Assembly (NCBI RefSeq): GCF_900156625.1
Contig: NZ_FTOB01000004.1
Coordinates: forward strand, 434,001-498,000
DNA: 64,000 bases
Direction: 5' to 3'
From: Zobellia uliginosa
Lineage (GTDB): Bacteria; Bacteroidota; Bacteroidia; Flavobacteriales; Flavobacteriaceae
This document shows positions 53,581 to 61,260 of this stretch, piece by piece. Position 1 is the stretch's first letter, and each line of letters opens with the position of its first letter. A program made the translations under genes and the position numbers. The notes beneath the pieces were generated by a model that ran no database searches, was not told where the DNA came from, and saw only the letters and a program-made list of their open reading frames with translations.

Positions 53581-53620
53581 TTGGTTAACCAAATTGGTTA
53601 ACCAAATATATGTATATTTG
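53581..53620. promoter_or_regulatory. GntR (AusR) operator between gntK-like and kdgK2, divergent promoters
   Basis: TTGGTTAACCAA occurs twice, perfect, at 53581-53592 and 53594-53605, again 13 bp apart. Minus-strand -7 TATATTTG (complement of 53603-53610) faces the gntK-like gene, and plus-strand TATATTTG (53613-53620) faces kdgK2. Confidence 0.88.
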
Positions 53621-53822
53621 TTCAACTATCAAATTTTGTGGCCTAAAAGGCAGGTAAAATCGTATGGGCTTCCGAACGGGCGGGTATAGCTTCTTGGGTT
53701 TCGGGGCTTTTCTTTGCTTTGGCCCGCCACGGCGATAGTCGGTATACGGATGCAATGGAGGTGCCATTCCATACAAGCGTATGCCAAGGATCTACTAACG
53801 ATATGACATTAAAATCTATGCT

Positions 53823-54824
53823 ATGGCTAAAAAAGTGATCACTTTCGGAGAAGTAATGATGCGTTTATCGCCCCCGGGATATTCAAAATTTGCCCAGGCG
53901 ACCTCTTTTGAGCTGGCCTATGGGGGAGGAGAGGCCAATGTAGCCATCTCACTGGCCTATTTGGGCATGAAGGCGGCCCATGTAACCCGCTTTCCCGATA
54001 ATGCCTTGGGGAAGGCCGCTACCCAATTCCTTCGTAAACACTGGCTGAGTACCGAACACGTTTTTTACGGCGGTGATATGCTGGGCAAGTATTTTTTGGA
54101 AAAGGGCGCGGTACACCGCCCCAGTGAGGTGATCTATGAAAGGGAGGGCTCTTCCTTTTCCTTGATAGCACCGGGCATGGTCGATTGGGAAGCGGTGCTC
54201 AAGGATGCGGATTGGTTCCATTGGACGGGTATTACGCCCGCTATTTCCGAAGGGGCCGCCATGTGTTGCCTTGAGGGAATAAAAACTGCCAACCGAATGG
54301 GCGTCAAGGTATCGGGCGATATCAACTCGCGAAAGAACATGTGGAAGTTTGGCAAGAGCATGCAGGAAGTCATGCCCGAACTGGTTCAAAATTGCGATGT
54401 GGTCATTAGCAGTAGCCGCGGGATACGCGAAATATTCGGACTGGGGAAGGCCGGTGATAGATTCCGGACTTTGGCCGAGCAGCTCATGTATACCTTTCCC
54501 CGGATCGAAAAAGTCGTAGGGAAGACCCGCAAATCCATTAGTGCCTCGCACCAGCAGATCCACGGCAAGATGTGGGACGGCGAAAAGTACGTAAAGACCG
54601 AAAGACTGAACATTACCCACGTGATCGATCGCGTCGGTACGGGCGATGCCTTTGCAGCGGGACTCATCTATGGCCTATTGCATTATGGGGATATAGAGGC
54701 CTTGAAGTTTGCTTCGGCCGCCTGTGCGCTCAAACATACCCTTCCCGGGGATGCCAATATGGTGTCTTTGGAAAACGTCTTGAGCCTGATGCAGGGCGAT
54801 ACTTCGGGCGCCATAAGAAGATAG
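53823..54824 (+). CDS. kdgK: 2-keto-3-deoxygluconate kinase 2 (PfkB family)
   Basis: A 333-residue PfkB kinase, paralogous to the one at 25178. The start KKVITFGEVMMRLSPPGYSKFAQA and the motif YGGGEANVAISLA are shared; the catalytic loop is DRVGTGDAFAAG. Both paralogues end with GDxSGxxxR. It lies about 200 bp downstream of its predicted promoter, leaving a long leader. It could handle KDG from a second source or at another concentration. Full length and intact. Confidence 0.88.
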   Translation: MAKKVITFGEVMMRLSPPGYSKFAQATSFELAYGGGEANVAISLAYLGMKAAHVTRFPDNALGKAATQFLRKHWLSTEHVFYGGDMLGKYFLEKGAVHRPSEVIYEREGSSFSLIAPGMVDWEAVLKDADWFHWTGITPAISEGAAMCCLEGIKTANRMGVKVSGDINSRKNMWKFGKSMQEVMPELVQNCDVVISSSRGIREIFGLGKAGDRFRTLAEQLMYTFPRIEKVVGKTRKSISASHQQIHGKMWDGEKYVKTERLNITHVIDRVGTGDAFAAGLIYGLLHYGDIEALKFASAACALKHTLPGDANMVSLENVLSLMQGDTSGAIRR

Positions 54825-54873
54825 GGAAAGGAAGCCTTTTAAAGCGACTTGCACGCGATGTGGAATGGGTTTT

Positions 54874-55554
54874 TTAAGAGTTTGGCTTCCCTAGGTCCGT
54901 GATTTCCTCATTTTTATAGGCCAGTCGGTAGGCCTTGCCCTTTTCGACCAATTCGATCTCGAAGGGAGAGGAAAAGGCTTTGTCGTTCGTAGGATACCAA
55001 TCTTTTATGGCCTTGTCGATACATATGAAAAGTCCGTGTTCATCGCCAATGGCACAGAACCTCTCGAATCCGCCATCGAAGATTTCAATACCGGTCAAAC
55101 GGGCCAGTTGTTCATAATTCTTTTGAATATCGGTAGTGGGCATGCCTATCTCAGAAATCTCAAGAAACTGGTCGAGGCCAAATTTTTGGTCTGATGGATT
55201 GTTCAGGTTTTTGCGGGCTATAAGCTCTACTATATTTTGGTCGTTGTCGTAAAAGTAAATGGCCTTGGCGTTCCAGAAATCAAAATCCTGTATTTCACGA
55301 TCCCCATCCTTTAGAATTTTCACTTTCGATTTGAGCCAATTCAAGGCCTCGACCTCTTTGTTGGCTGGAATGTTGATGGCAAAATGGTAAGGGCTGGTAT
55401 CGGCATTGAACTCGATATGGAGTATCGATTTGCCACATTGAAAGGAGACCTTGTTCGCGCTTTCCCCGATCCGGGGCAATCCCAAGACCTGGGCGTAAAA
55501 TTCGCTTTGTTCCTTGATCTTCGAGCTGTATATCTTTAATTCCTTAATCTGCAT
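54874..55554 (-). CDS. VOC/glyoxalase-family protein
   Basis: A 226-residue protein with two VOC modules: the first (about 1-115) contains FYAQVLGLPRI and IYFYDNDQNIVELIARKN; the second (about 125-220) covers IGMPTTDIQKNYEQLARLTG. VOC proteins bind metals and act as lyases, dioxygenases or isomerases. The substrate is unknown. It is convergent with kdgK2 and probably unrelated to alginate use. Confidence 0.8.
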   Translation of the reverse strand: MQIKELKIYSSKIKEQSEFYAQVLGLPRIGESANKVSFQCGKSILHIEFNADTSPYHFAINIPANKEVEALNWLKSKVKILKDGDREIQDFDFWNAKAIYFYDNDQNIVELIARKNLNNPSDQKFGLDQFLEISEIGMPTTDIQKNYEQLARLTGIEIFDGGFERFCAIGDEHGLFICIDKAIKDWYPTNDKAFSSPFEIELVEKGKAYRLAYKNEEITDLGKPNS

Positions 55555-55644
55555 TTTTCATTCCATCGGATCGTACTGGCCATGGTACAAGTTATGAAAA
55601 AAAGCAAATGGGGGCACGGTAGGGAAGTTTTTAAAATCGATGTG

Positions 55645-55780
55645 CTATTCTTTTTTGGTGAACGGGTCTTTGTGTTTTAGGTAGGTGTTCTTGGGGTGCA
55701 GCTCAATGTTGATCTGGTGTAAAAGCTTTGATTTTACGGTGTCTCCACGCTTGGCCAGCAAGAGGCTCAAAGGGCCCATT
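55645..55780 (-). pseudogene. short fragment sharing its start with the bPH gene at 59160-59552
   Basis: Bases 55758-55789 match 59531-59562 with three mismatches; on the minus strand this covers the leader and the first ~8 codons of the bPH-domain gene. The frame then diverges to KRGDTVKSKLLHQINIELHPKNTYLKHKD. It is probably a truncated or chimeric remnant rather than a gene. Confidence 0.45.
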
Positions 55781-55832
55781 AGGGTATATTCGAATTTTGA
55801 GCTATGGGTTTTTATGTATCTGTAAGGGGGCT

Positions 55833-56546
55833 TTAGTGGCAACTTCTATTTTCTTTTTTTCTGAACAGATTTCCTATTCTTCTAAAAATGTTCTGTTTTT
55901 TCATAATAACTACTTCCCCAAGTATGGCGGGATCTTCTAACATATTCACCTTTAGAAACCCTGTTTGGGAAGTGACTTTTATCTCTTGGGTTTCAAATCC
56001 AATATAAGAGAAGACTAGAGTGGGGTTCTTACCCAATTCTTTAGTGCTGATGGGTATTGAAAAATTCCCGTCAAAATCGGTTTCCGCACGGTAGGAAGTG
56101 CCTTTTATCCTAATACTTGCACCGGGTAAACCACCACTTTCATCAAATACGTTTCCTTTTATCTGAACGGAATCTGAGGTATTCCCAGGTACAAGCGTTT
56201 CTTCCCCTATTGTATTTCGTTGCTCGATTTTACGGCTTTCAGTGGGTTCACTTTGGCTAAATGCAGGAGTCGATAAGGAGAGTAGGGTGGTTATACCCAT
56301 GAGAAGTCCTGTTTTTGGGAACCGATGGTTCTGAGCAGATGAGATGGACTTGTTTAGCTGTGTGGGCAGGAATTTTCCGCACATTTTATGCTCGCTGTCT
56401 AAGAGTAGGGCCAGTTGATAGTGAGACTTACCGGTAAAATCAATGACCTCTTTTTGGCAGTTGAAACAAAACGCACCTTTTTCCGTAGGAGTCATTTCAC
56501 TCCATTTTGAACTACAAGGTTTCGGTATTTTTATTTCGTATTTCAT
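55833..56546 (-). CDS. carboxypeptidase-like regulatory-domain protein
   Basis: A 237-residue protein. The N-terminal motif CSSKWSEMTPTEKGAFCFNCQKEVIDFT (about 12-39) is a conserved Bacteroidota cysteine motif (C-x3-W ... C-x2-C). A membrane helix (about 80-97) leads to a carboxypeptidase-like beta-sandwich (about 128-215, VKGNVFDESGGLPGASIRIKGTSYRAETDFDGNFSI pattern). Such proteins are thought to anchor at the membrane and may act near TonB-type systems. Function unknown. Confidence 0.7.
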   Translation of the reverse strand: MKYEIKIPKPCSSKWSEMTPTEKGAFCFNCQKEVIDFTGKSHYQLALLLDSEHKMCGKFLPTQLNKSISSAQNHRFPKTGLLMGITTLLSLSTPAFSQSEPTESRKIEQRNTIGEETLVPGNTSDSVQIKGNVFDESGGLPGASIRIKGTSYRAETDFDGNFSIPISTKELGKNPTLVFSYIGFETQEIKVTSQTGFLKVNMLEDPAILGEVVIMKKQNIFRRIGNLFRKKENRSCH

Positions 56547-56758
56547 TCTACTTACAGGAAACAGTTCATTTCTCTAATGTAAGAAAATAGGGATGGATTT
56601 ATCTAATGCTTTGTTGGACTCTTTTCAAAAACCTTTGTGCTATTGGTTTTTATACCGCGTAGTTTATTTTAAATCAAGTTAATGGTTAAATAATCTTGTG
56701 ATTTTATCACATCTCATGTTAGATGCTAATTGCAAATGAGTATGGCTTTAAGCGTTGG

Positions 56759-57742
56759 CTATTTTCCCGTTTCAATGTTCCACTCAACTGTTTTTAGTCT
56801 TTTGGCAATTACTTTTATGGTATTCATGATTTCATTTTCTGATGGAAACTCGCCAAAAACTAATTCCCTAAAACGGGTTTCATAAGTGTCTTTGATTTGA
56901 TTCCAAGTGTTTTCTGTGTCTGAAAATAATATGGTGCTTATTGGATGGTTTGATAACCAATTATTATTGTTTTTAAAGCTTTGCACATCATCATTGGCTA
57001 CTTTTAATAGCATTACGTCAAATGCTGTAGAATTGAAAAATGAGTTGAGTTCATCATCTTTTAACATCATGTGAATATCATAAGTATGTCGAATCTTATT
57101 GCTCAAATCAGTTATGGGGTTTTCTGTTTGAGAGAAGCGAACTAAACTCATTATTTTTTCGCATAGAGTCCTTTTGGTACTTAATATTAAAACATCAAAA
57201 GGTTTCATTGCATATTGATTAATGATATCCTCTTGGTTAGCTTTCAACATCATTTCGTAAATGTAGGATGATACTGTGCCTTTAGTATATGGTTCAAAAT
57301 GTCCTAGCCAAGAAGATTCTACAATGATATTGTCTCTTACTTGTCCAAAATCCCCATCAAAACTCTTTTTATACCTGTGAGCAGTTTTCCGTATCATACC
57401 CATTTTGTGAGTTATTCCGTCAATTTCTATTTCTGGAATCACATCGGTAACACATTTTGAAATCATTGTAATTTTCGATTTAAGTTGATTGTTTGATTCT
57501 CCTTCCTTTCTTAAAACTACTAAATCAATATCTTCTGAAAATCTGTCGATTAACTGATTACATTTAGACAGTGCCGTGCCTCCTTTGAAAACGGTTTCTT
57601 TTCCAATCTCACTGTTGAAAATGGCATACAAAGCAAATGTTACCCAATAATCCTTTTCAATATAGATTTCTGGAATTTCTTTTTGTTGAGCAGTTGCGAT
57701 TATAGCATCTTGGAATAGTTCTTTATTTTCGTGTAGTTTCAT
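56759..57742 (-). CDS. abiEii: AbiEii-type nucleotidyltransferase toxin 1
   Basis: A 327-residue protein with GGTALSK (54-60) and DRFSEDIDL (66-74), the first nucleotidyltransferase motifs of the AbiEii/AbiGii family, and a conserved segment TLCEKIMSLVRFS near 197. Start at 57742 gives an ATGA overlap with the antitoxin stop; the upstream frame (MEYE) is rejected. AbiEii toxins act with AbiEi-type partners as type IV toxin-antitoxin and phage-abortive systems. The first 80 residues are about two-thirds identical to the second copy at 61631. Confidence 0.9.
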   Translation of the reverse strand: MKLHENKELFQDAIIATAQQKEIPEIYIEKDYWVTFALYAIFNSEIGKETVFKGGTALSKCNQLIDRFSEDIDLVVLRKEGESNNQLKSKITMISKCVTDVIPEIEIDGITHKMGMIRKTAHRYKKSFDGDFGQVRDNIIVESSWLGHFEPYTKGTVSSYIYEMMLKANQEDIINQYAMKPFDVLILSTKRTLCEKIMSLVRFSQTENPITDLSNKIRHTYDIHMMLKDDELNSFFNSTAFDVMLLKVANDDVQSFKNNNNWLSNHPISTILFSDTENTWNQIKDTYETRFRELVFGEFPSENEIMNTIKVIAKRLKTVEWNIETGK

Positions 57743-58464
57743 TTCATATTCCAATTAGTTGTGGTTGGTAGTATTTTTTTATCAATTCCGTAGTTATATT
57801 CAGAAAGGGGATTAAGACTCTTTTTTAATGTTTTGAGTTCAATTGATAAGTCTATTTGTTCTAGTAAAGAACCCAAAAAAGCTCTAACCCTAGGTGGATA
57901 AGATAATGCACAGTTAATGAGTAGTTTTATCTCTTTTGTGTTTAGTTTTTTTAGTTGGTTCGAAATAATTTTGATTCCCGAACCCTTGTCTAAATCAGGT
58001 ATTTTTTTAAAATCTTTTAAGGCGTCTAAAATTTCTAACAGAATGTAGTTTCTATCTGTTACATCTACATAACTTTTTACTGGATTCCCTTTAATATTTC
58101 CAATTGATACTGTTATTCGTTTATCTCTACTTGCAATTTTTATAATTCTTGGAACTTGGGTTGTTAAACCCATTCTGTTGTATAAAGAAATGCCTGTTAT
58201 GTAAGCGATTCTTTTATTGTTTTGAAACAAATAAGCTTTCAATAATTCTTCTTCATTGGGTTTTAATTCTCCAAAAACGGTTTGTTTAGGTTTATAAAAA
58301 ACTCCTGTTGAAACTCTTTTGATGATTCCTTTTTTAATTAAACGTTCAATTGCCTTTGCAGCTGCACTATATTCGTTTGATTTAATAGGAAGTTGTTGAT
58401 ACTTAAAAGTAGTACCTTCTTTTATCTTGTTGATTCGCTTTTCTATTTTTTGAGTGATTTTCAT
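57739..58464 (-). CDS. abiEi: AbiEi-type antitoxin/regulator 1 (DUF6088)
   Basis: A 241-residue protein of the DUF6088/AbiEi type: a winged-helix N-terminus (about 1-75, ending YKPKQTVFGELKPNEEELLKAYL) and a C-terminal domain with ISLYNRMGLTTQVPRIIKIAS. The ATG at 58464 lies 6 nt after the -7 box TACTTTTG, so the transcript is nearly leaderless; a TTG at 58473 falls inside the box and is rejected. AbiEi antitoxins repress their own promoter by binding inverted repeats; one lies just upstream. Confidence 0.88.
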   Translation of the reverse strand: MKITQKIEKRINKIKEGTTFKYQQLPIKSNEYSAAAKAIERLIKKGIIKRVSTGVFYKPKQTVFGELKPNEEELLKAYLFQNNKRIAYITGISLYNRMGLTTQVPRIIKIASRDKRITVSIGNIKGNPVKSYVDVTDRNYILLEILDALKDFKKIPDLDKGSGIKIISNQLKKLNTKEIKLLINCALSYPPRVRAFLGSLLEQIDLSIELKTLKKSLNPLSEYNYGIDKKILPTTTNWNMK

Positions 58465-58470
58465 TAAAAA

Positions 58471-58524
58471 CAAAAGTACGACATTTTAATTATTTGTCAA
58501 GTAAACGAAACATAATACTTGACA
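58471..58524 (-). promoter_or_regulatory. abiE-1 promoter and inverted-repeat operator
   Basis: Minus-strand -7 box TACTTTTG (complement of 58471-58478). TGTCAAGTA (58495-58503) and TACTTGACA (58516-58524) are perfect 9-bp inverted arms with a 12-nt spacer, placed where AbiEi would repress transcription. Confidence 0.7.
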
Positions 58525-58538
58525 TTCTATTTTCTTTG

Positions 58539-58655
58539 TTATTGATTTGTTTCAGTTTTTATTCCTTCCTTGGCAAAGTCAATAAATAGTCTATATGCTT
58601 TGATAAATGAGAATTTGTCGTCCGAGTGTTTCTCCGCAATATTCCTTTTTACCAT
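58539..58655 (-). CDS. possible 38-residue ORF or gene remnant
   Basis: MVKRNIAEKHSDDKFSFIKAY... is a natural-looking, charged sequence ending at TAA 58539, just upstream of the abiE-1 operator. No family recognised. It may be the 3' remnant of a lost gene. Confidence 0.25.
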   Translation of the reverse strand: MVKRNIAEKHSDDKFSFIKAYRLFIDFAKEGIKTETNQ

Positions 58656-58700
58656 AGTCGAACCAAGTAGTTTTTAATACTGTCAACATTATTTAATTGT

Positions 58701-59054
58701 TTGTTGGCCTTGACTACATCCGCTTGCCCCAAGAGGACTATTCAAAAACTCTATGCGGAAAGCGTACTAAAAAAGAACCTTCAAAACCCGCCTACGATTT
58801 TAGAGCTATCGGTGATTACGGGAATTAACCAGTTTAAGCTGAAGCAGAATTTTAAATGGGTCTTTGGGAAGCCTATTTTTACCTATGTGACCGAGTTGCG
58901 AATGGAGGAGGCTAAAAAACTGACCCGGGACGAGGGGTGTACCATTAGCGAAACGGCCTATAGGGTCGGCTATAAGAATCCGCAACATTTTACGGCGGCC
59001 TTTAAACGAAAGTACAATTACCTTCCTAGTCGCTTAAAAACTTCAGGGGTATAG
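58701..59054 (+). CDS. AraC-family DNA-binding domain without sensor domain
   Basis: About 117 residues that form a complete AraC helix-turn-helix pair: LELSVITGINQFKLKQNFKWVFGKPIFTYVTELRMEEAKKL and ISETAYRVGYKNPQHFTAAFKRKYNYLPSRLK. The N-terminal sensor domain found in full proteins (about 170-200 residues) is missing, and the start is only a TTG in poor context. This looks like a truncated regulator, perhaps non-functional. The different base composition of the two sides (AT-rich upstream) suggests that an insertion or deletion cut the gene. Confidence 0.6.
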   Translation: MLALTTSACPKRTIQKLYAESVLKKNLQNPPTILELSVITGINQFKLKQNFKWVFGKPIFTYVTELRMEEAKKLTRDEGCTISETAYRVGYKNPQHFTAAFKRKYNYLPSRLKTSGV

Positions 59055-59131
59055 GGCAGGTGTCCCGCAGGGCTTGAGGGCAAAACCCTGGTATGGCCTG
59101 TAAATTCTTATGGTTAGGGAAGCACAAACTA

Positions 59132-59163
59132 GGGAGCAATGGCCTCCGTTGCTCCCCTTTTAT
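59132..59163 (+). terminator. terminator after the AraC fragment
   Basis: GGGAGCAA (59132-59139) and TTGCTCCC (59149-59156) form an 8-bp stem followed by CTTTTATT. It overlaps the stop of the convergent gene. Confidence 0.75.
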
Positions 59164-59552
59164 TCCGCTAAGTGGTTTTCGGTTTTCGGATTTATGCTCA
59201 ACACGTCTTCTGCAAATTGTTTTTTGTTTTTGGGGGAAATAATGAGCAGGTCGAATTTTCCATAAGCCAGTTCGATCCGGTCTAGGGAAGGCGCAGGGGA
59301 TGACATCAGGTTATTGGACTTGCGAATGGAGGTGAACCGGTCGATATCGAAGGTTTTGTTGTACAGTAGAGCGCATTTGAGCTTTAAGCAGCCCTTGTCG
59401 CTGATCGTGTATTGGGTGGAAAGGTTGAGGTATAGGCAGAAGCCATAGATCAATGCAAAGGTCCCGACAAGGGAGAGGATGGCTTCCACAGGCTCGTTTT
59501 GGTAGAGCATATACCCCGTGATGGAAAGCAGCAAGAGGCTTAAAAGGTCCAT
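59160..59552 (-). CDS. bacterial PH-domain (bPH_4-like) membrane protein
   Basis: A 130-residue protein with two N-terminal helices (about 2-20 and 25-45) and a C-terminal PH-like domain (about 48-125) containing YTISDKGCLKLKC, SNNLMSSPAPSLDRIELAYG and LIISPKNKKQFAEDVL. This matches the small bPH_4 family of unknown function. Its first codons and leader recur as a fragment at 55758-55789. Confidence 0.72.
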   Translation of the reverse strand: MDLLSLLLLSITGYMLYQNEPVEAILSLVGTFALIYGFCLYLNLSTQYTISDKGCLKLKCALLYNKTFDIDRFTSIRKSNNLMSSPAPSLDRIELAYGKFDLLIISPKNKKQFAEDVLSINPKTENHLAE

Positions 59553-59578
59553 TAGGGTATATCTGTTGTCAGCCTACG

Positions 59579-60310
59579 TTATAATATTATTCCAATACCT
59601 AAATTTATTGTTGTAGGCTCTTTTTCGTTCTTAAATTCAATAAATTGGTTCGAATCAGCGTCATTGTTCTTTATGGAATTAAAATATTGGTTGATTCTTA
59701 GAAGTATAAACCCCTTTTTATCAGTCGAAAAGGATATACTTTTCTTTAACTGAACGAATGCACCAACACCAACTGAATTATAATTATCCTTAAGGTTATT
59801 GTCATAACTTATTGTAGCGTTATTATTAAAATTTGGGTCGTTCGGGTTAAATATGTCAAGTTGCGAAAAGTCGGTTATGGTATCTCCTTTTTCTTTGGCA
59901 GATAATAGAAAACTTGCAAATCCTCCAATTCCAAGTTGATAAGAATTATCTTGACCAAAATGGAAGTTAAAGTTTATTGGCGTTTGAATTTGGCTAATAC
60001 TTCGGTTTCCTTTGTTGGTGACCGGTCCAATTTTGTTTTCGATAGAAAACCGATCCAGATAAAATCCAATTCCAAAGTCAAGAGAGGATTTTTCATTGAG
60101 CGAATAGTTTACACTTGGTAAAATATATGCTCCAATATGTACTGAGGATTTGATTTCAGGGCTTCCGTCAACATTCGTATTAGCTAATTCACTCGTTTTT
60201 GGGATTGAAAATGTTGGGCCAAGAGATAATTGAATTTCAGTTTTCTTGTCTTGTGAATAAATTTGGGTTAAAAACCCAATCATAAAAATCAATAAAATTT
60301 TCTGTTTCAT
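59579..60310 (-). CDS. outer-membrane beta-barrel (OMP_b-brl-type) protein
   Basis: A 243-residue protein with a signal peptide (about 1-19, QIYSQ), then alternating strands with aromatic ends (IQLSLGPTFSIP, LDFGIGFYLDRF, YQLGIGGFASFLLSA, TTINLGIGIIL at the C-terminus). This is a small 8-10-strand barrel of the OprF/PorT-like type. No other domain. It is AT-rich, like the island around it. Confidence 0.72.
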   Translation of the reverse strand: MKQKILLIFMIGFLTQIYSQDKKTEIQLSLGPTFSIPKTSELANTNVDGSPEIKSSVHIGAYILPSVNYSLNEKSSLDFGIGFYLDRFSIENKIGPVTNKGNRSISQIQTPINFNFHFGQDNSYQLGIGGFASFLLSAKEKGDTITDFSQLDIFNPNDPNFNNNATISYDNNLKDNYNSVGVGAFVQLKKSISFSTDKKGFILLRINQYFNSIKNNDADSNQFIEFKNEKEPTTINLGIGIIL

Positions 60311-60656
60311 AATCGTTAAATCTTTCTAAGACTACCATTTGAATTTGCTTCAAATTGTAATCTAAAAATGTGTAAAGGATGTTTCTATATCGTAGCGGCT
60401 TCTGCCTAATGCTTGGGTTCGTATGTTTGTTTCTTGAGTTGAAGGTAGAATATTTATAAGAATCTATTAGTTTAAAAGTAAGAGTGATTTTGTGCCTGTT
60501 GCACAAGCATGAATTCCATCAATACCTACTTGTTAGGTTATTTCTAGTAAAATATAACTAACAGATATAATGGGTTTTTATTATTTTTTATAATTCAAAA
60601 ACCATCAATTTATTGCTGATGAGGGGTTGTGGAAGGGTTACTTGTGTTGGCAATAG
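60311..60656. other. AT-rich intergenic region in the accessory island
   Basis: No credible ORF. It ends (60645-60654) with GTTGGCAATA, the inverted partner of TATTGCCAAC at the other end of the next gene. Confidence 0.5.
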
Positions 60657-61199
60657 TTATTTTTCGCCCTGTTTTGCTTTTCGTTTCTTATCCTTCACTT
60701 TTTTTCCGTTAACATACTCGAAAGTCAATTGATTTCCATCATCATCATAACAAAGCTCCTGTCCATTTTTCTTTTTCCCAGAATATTGACAACTATAGGT
60801 TAGTTTTTCCTTTTCAAACTGTTCAATTAATACCTTTTTTCCGTTTTCATCAAAGCTTGTTATTTGAGTCCATTTACCTGATTTTGGATAGTAATACTCT
60901 TTTTCTTTAGACCAAAGCTTATATCGATTATAGTCCGTCTTGTACATTAACTTTTTTTCAGTTCCCTTGAAGTATTGATATTCAAATAATATTACTCCGT
61001 CCTTATAAACTTCCTCTAAATAAACCTCTCCATTCCGCCTTGTTAATTGGGCAACCCCCGTAAAACGATTATCATCGGAATATCTATAAACTAAATCATT
61101 CTCAATATAGACTTCTTCCATAGCCAAAGTGTCTTGAGAATTGACATTCACAGAAACTAAAATGAAGATTAAAAAGATGAAGTATTTGATATGATTCAT
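60657..61199 (-). CDS. secreted MORN-variant-like repeat protein
   Basis: A 180-residue protein with a signal peptide (about 1-21, VNSQD), start at ATG 61199. The repeats (YRYSDDNRFTGVAQLTRRNGEVYLEEVYKDG, YYYPKSGKWTQITSFDENGKKVLIEQFEKEK) resemble the YwqK-like MORN-variant repeats common in Bacteroidota. The positive C-terminus (KKVKDKKRKAKQGEK) is notable. The gene is bracketed by inverted GTTGGCAATA/TATTGCCAAC sequences. Confidence 0.6.
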   Translation of the reverse strand: MNHIKYFIFLIFILVSVNVNSQDTLAMEEVYIENDLVYRYSDDNRFTGVAQLTRRNGEVYLEEVYKDGVILFEYQYFKGTEKKLMYKTDYNRYKLWSKEKEYYYPKSGKWTQITSFDENGKKVLIEQFEKEKLTYSCQYSGKKKNGQELCYDDDGNQLTFEYVNGKKVKDKKRKAKQGEK

Positions 61200-61220
61200 A
61201 ATTATTGCCAACGGTTTGGC

Positions 61221-61252
61221 TATGCGCAGTGTCCCGAAGGGCATTGCGTATA
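61221..61252. other. imperfect hairpin directly before the group II intron relic
   Basis: TATGCGCAGTGTCCC can pair with GGGCATTGCGTATA around GAA (one bulge, two non-Watson-Crick positions). The intron 5' end lies 8 nt after it. It may be the structured DNA target of the intron or part of a recombination site. Confidence 0.5.
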
Positions 61253-61260
61253 GGTGTTGT

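Noticed and set aside
59041-59160. Possible tRNA or small RNA after the AraC fragment
   Set aside because: GC-rich segments pair only as a simple terminator; no cloverleaf or T-arm consensus is present.
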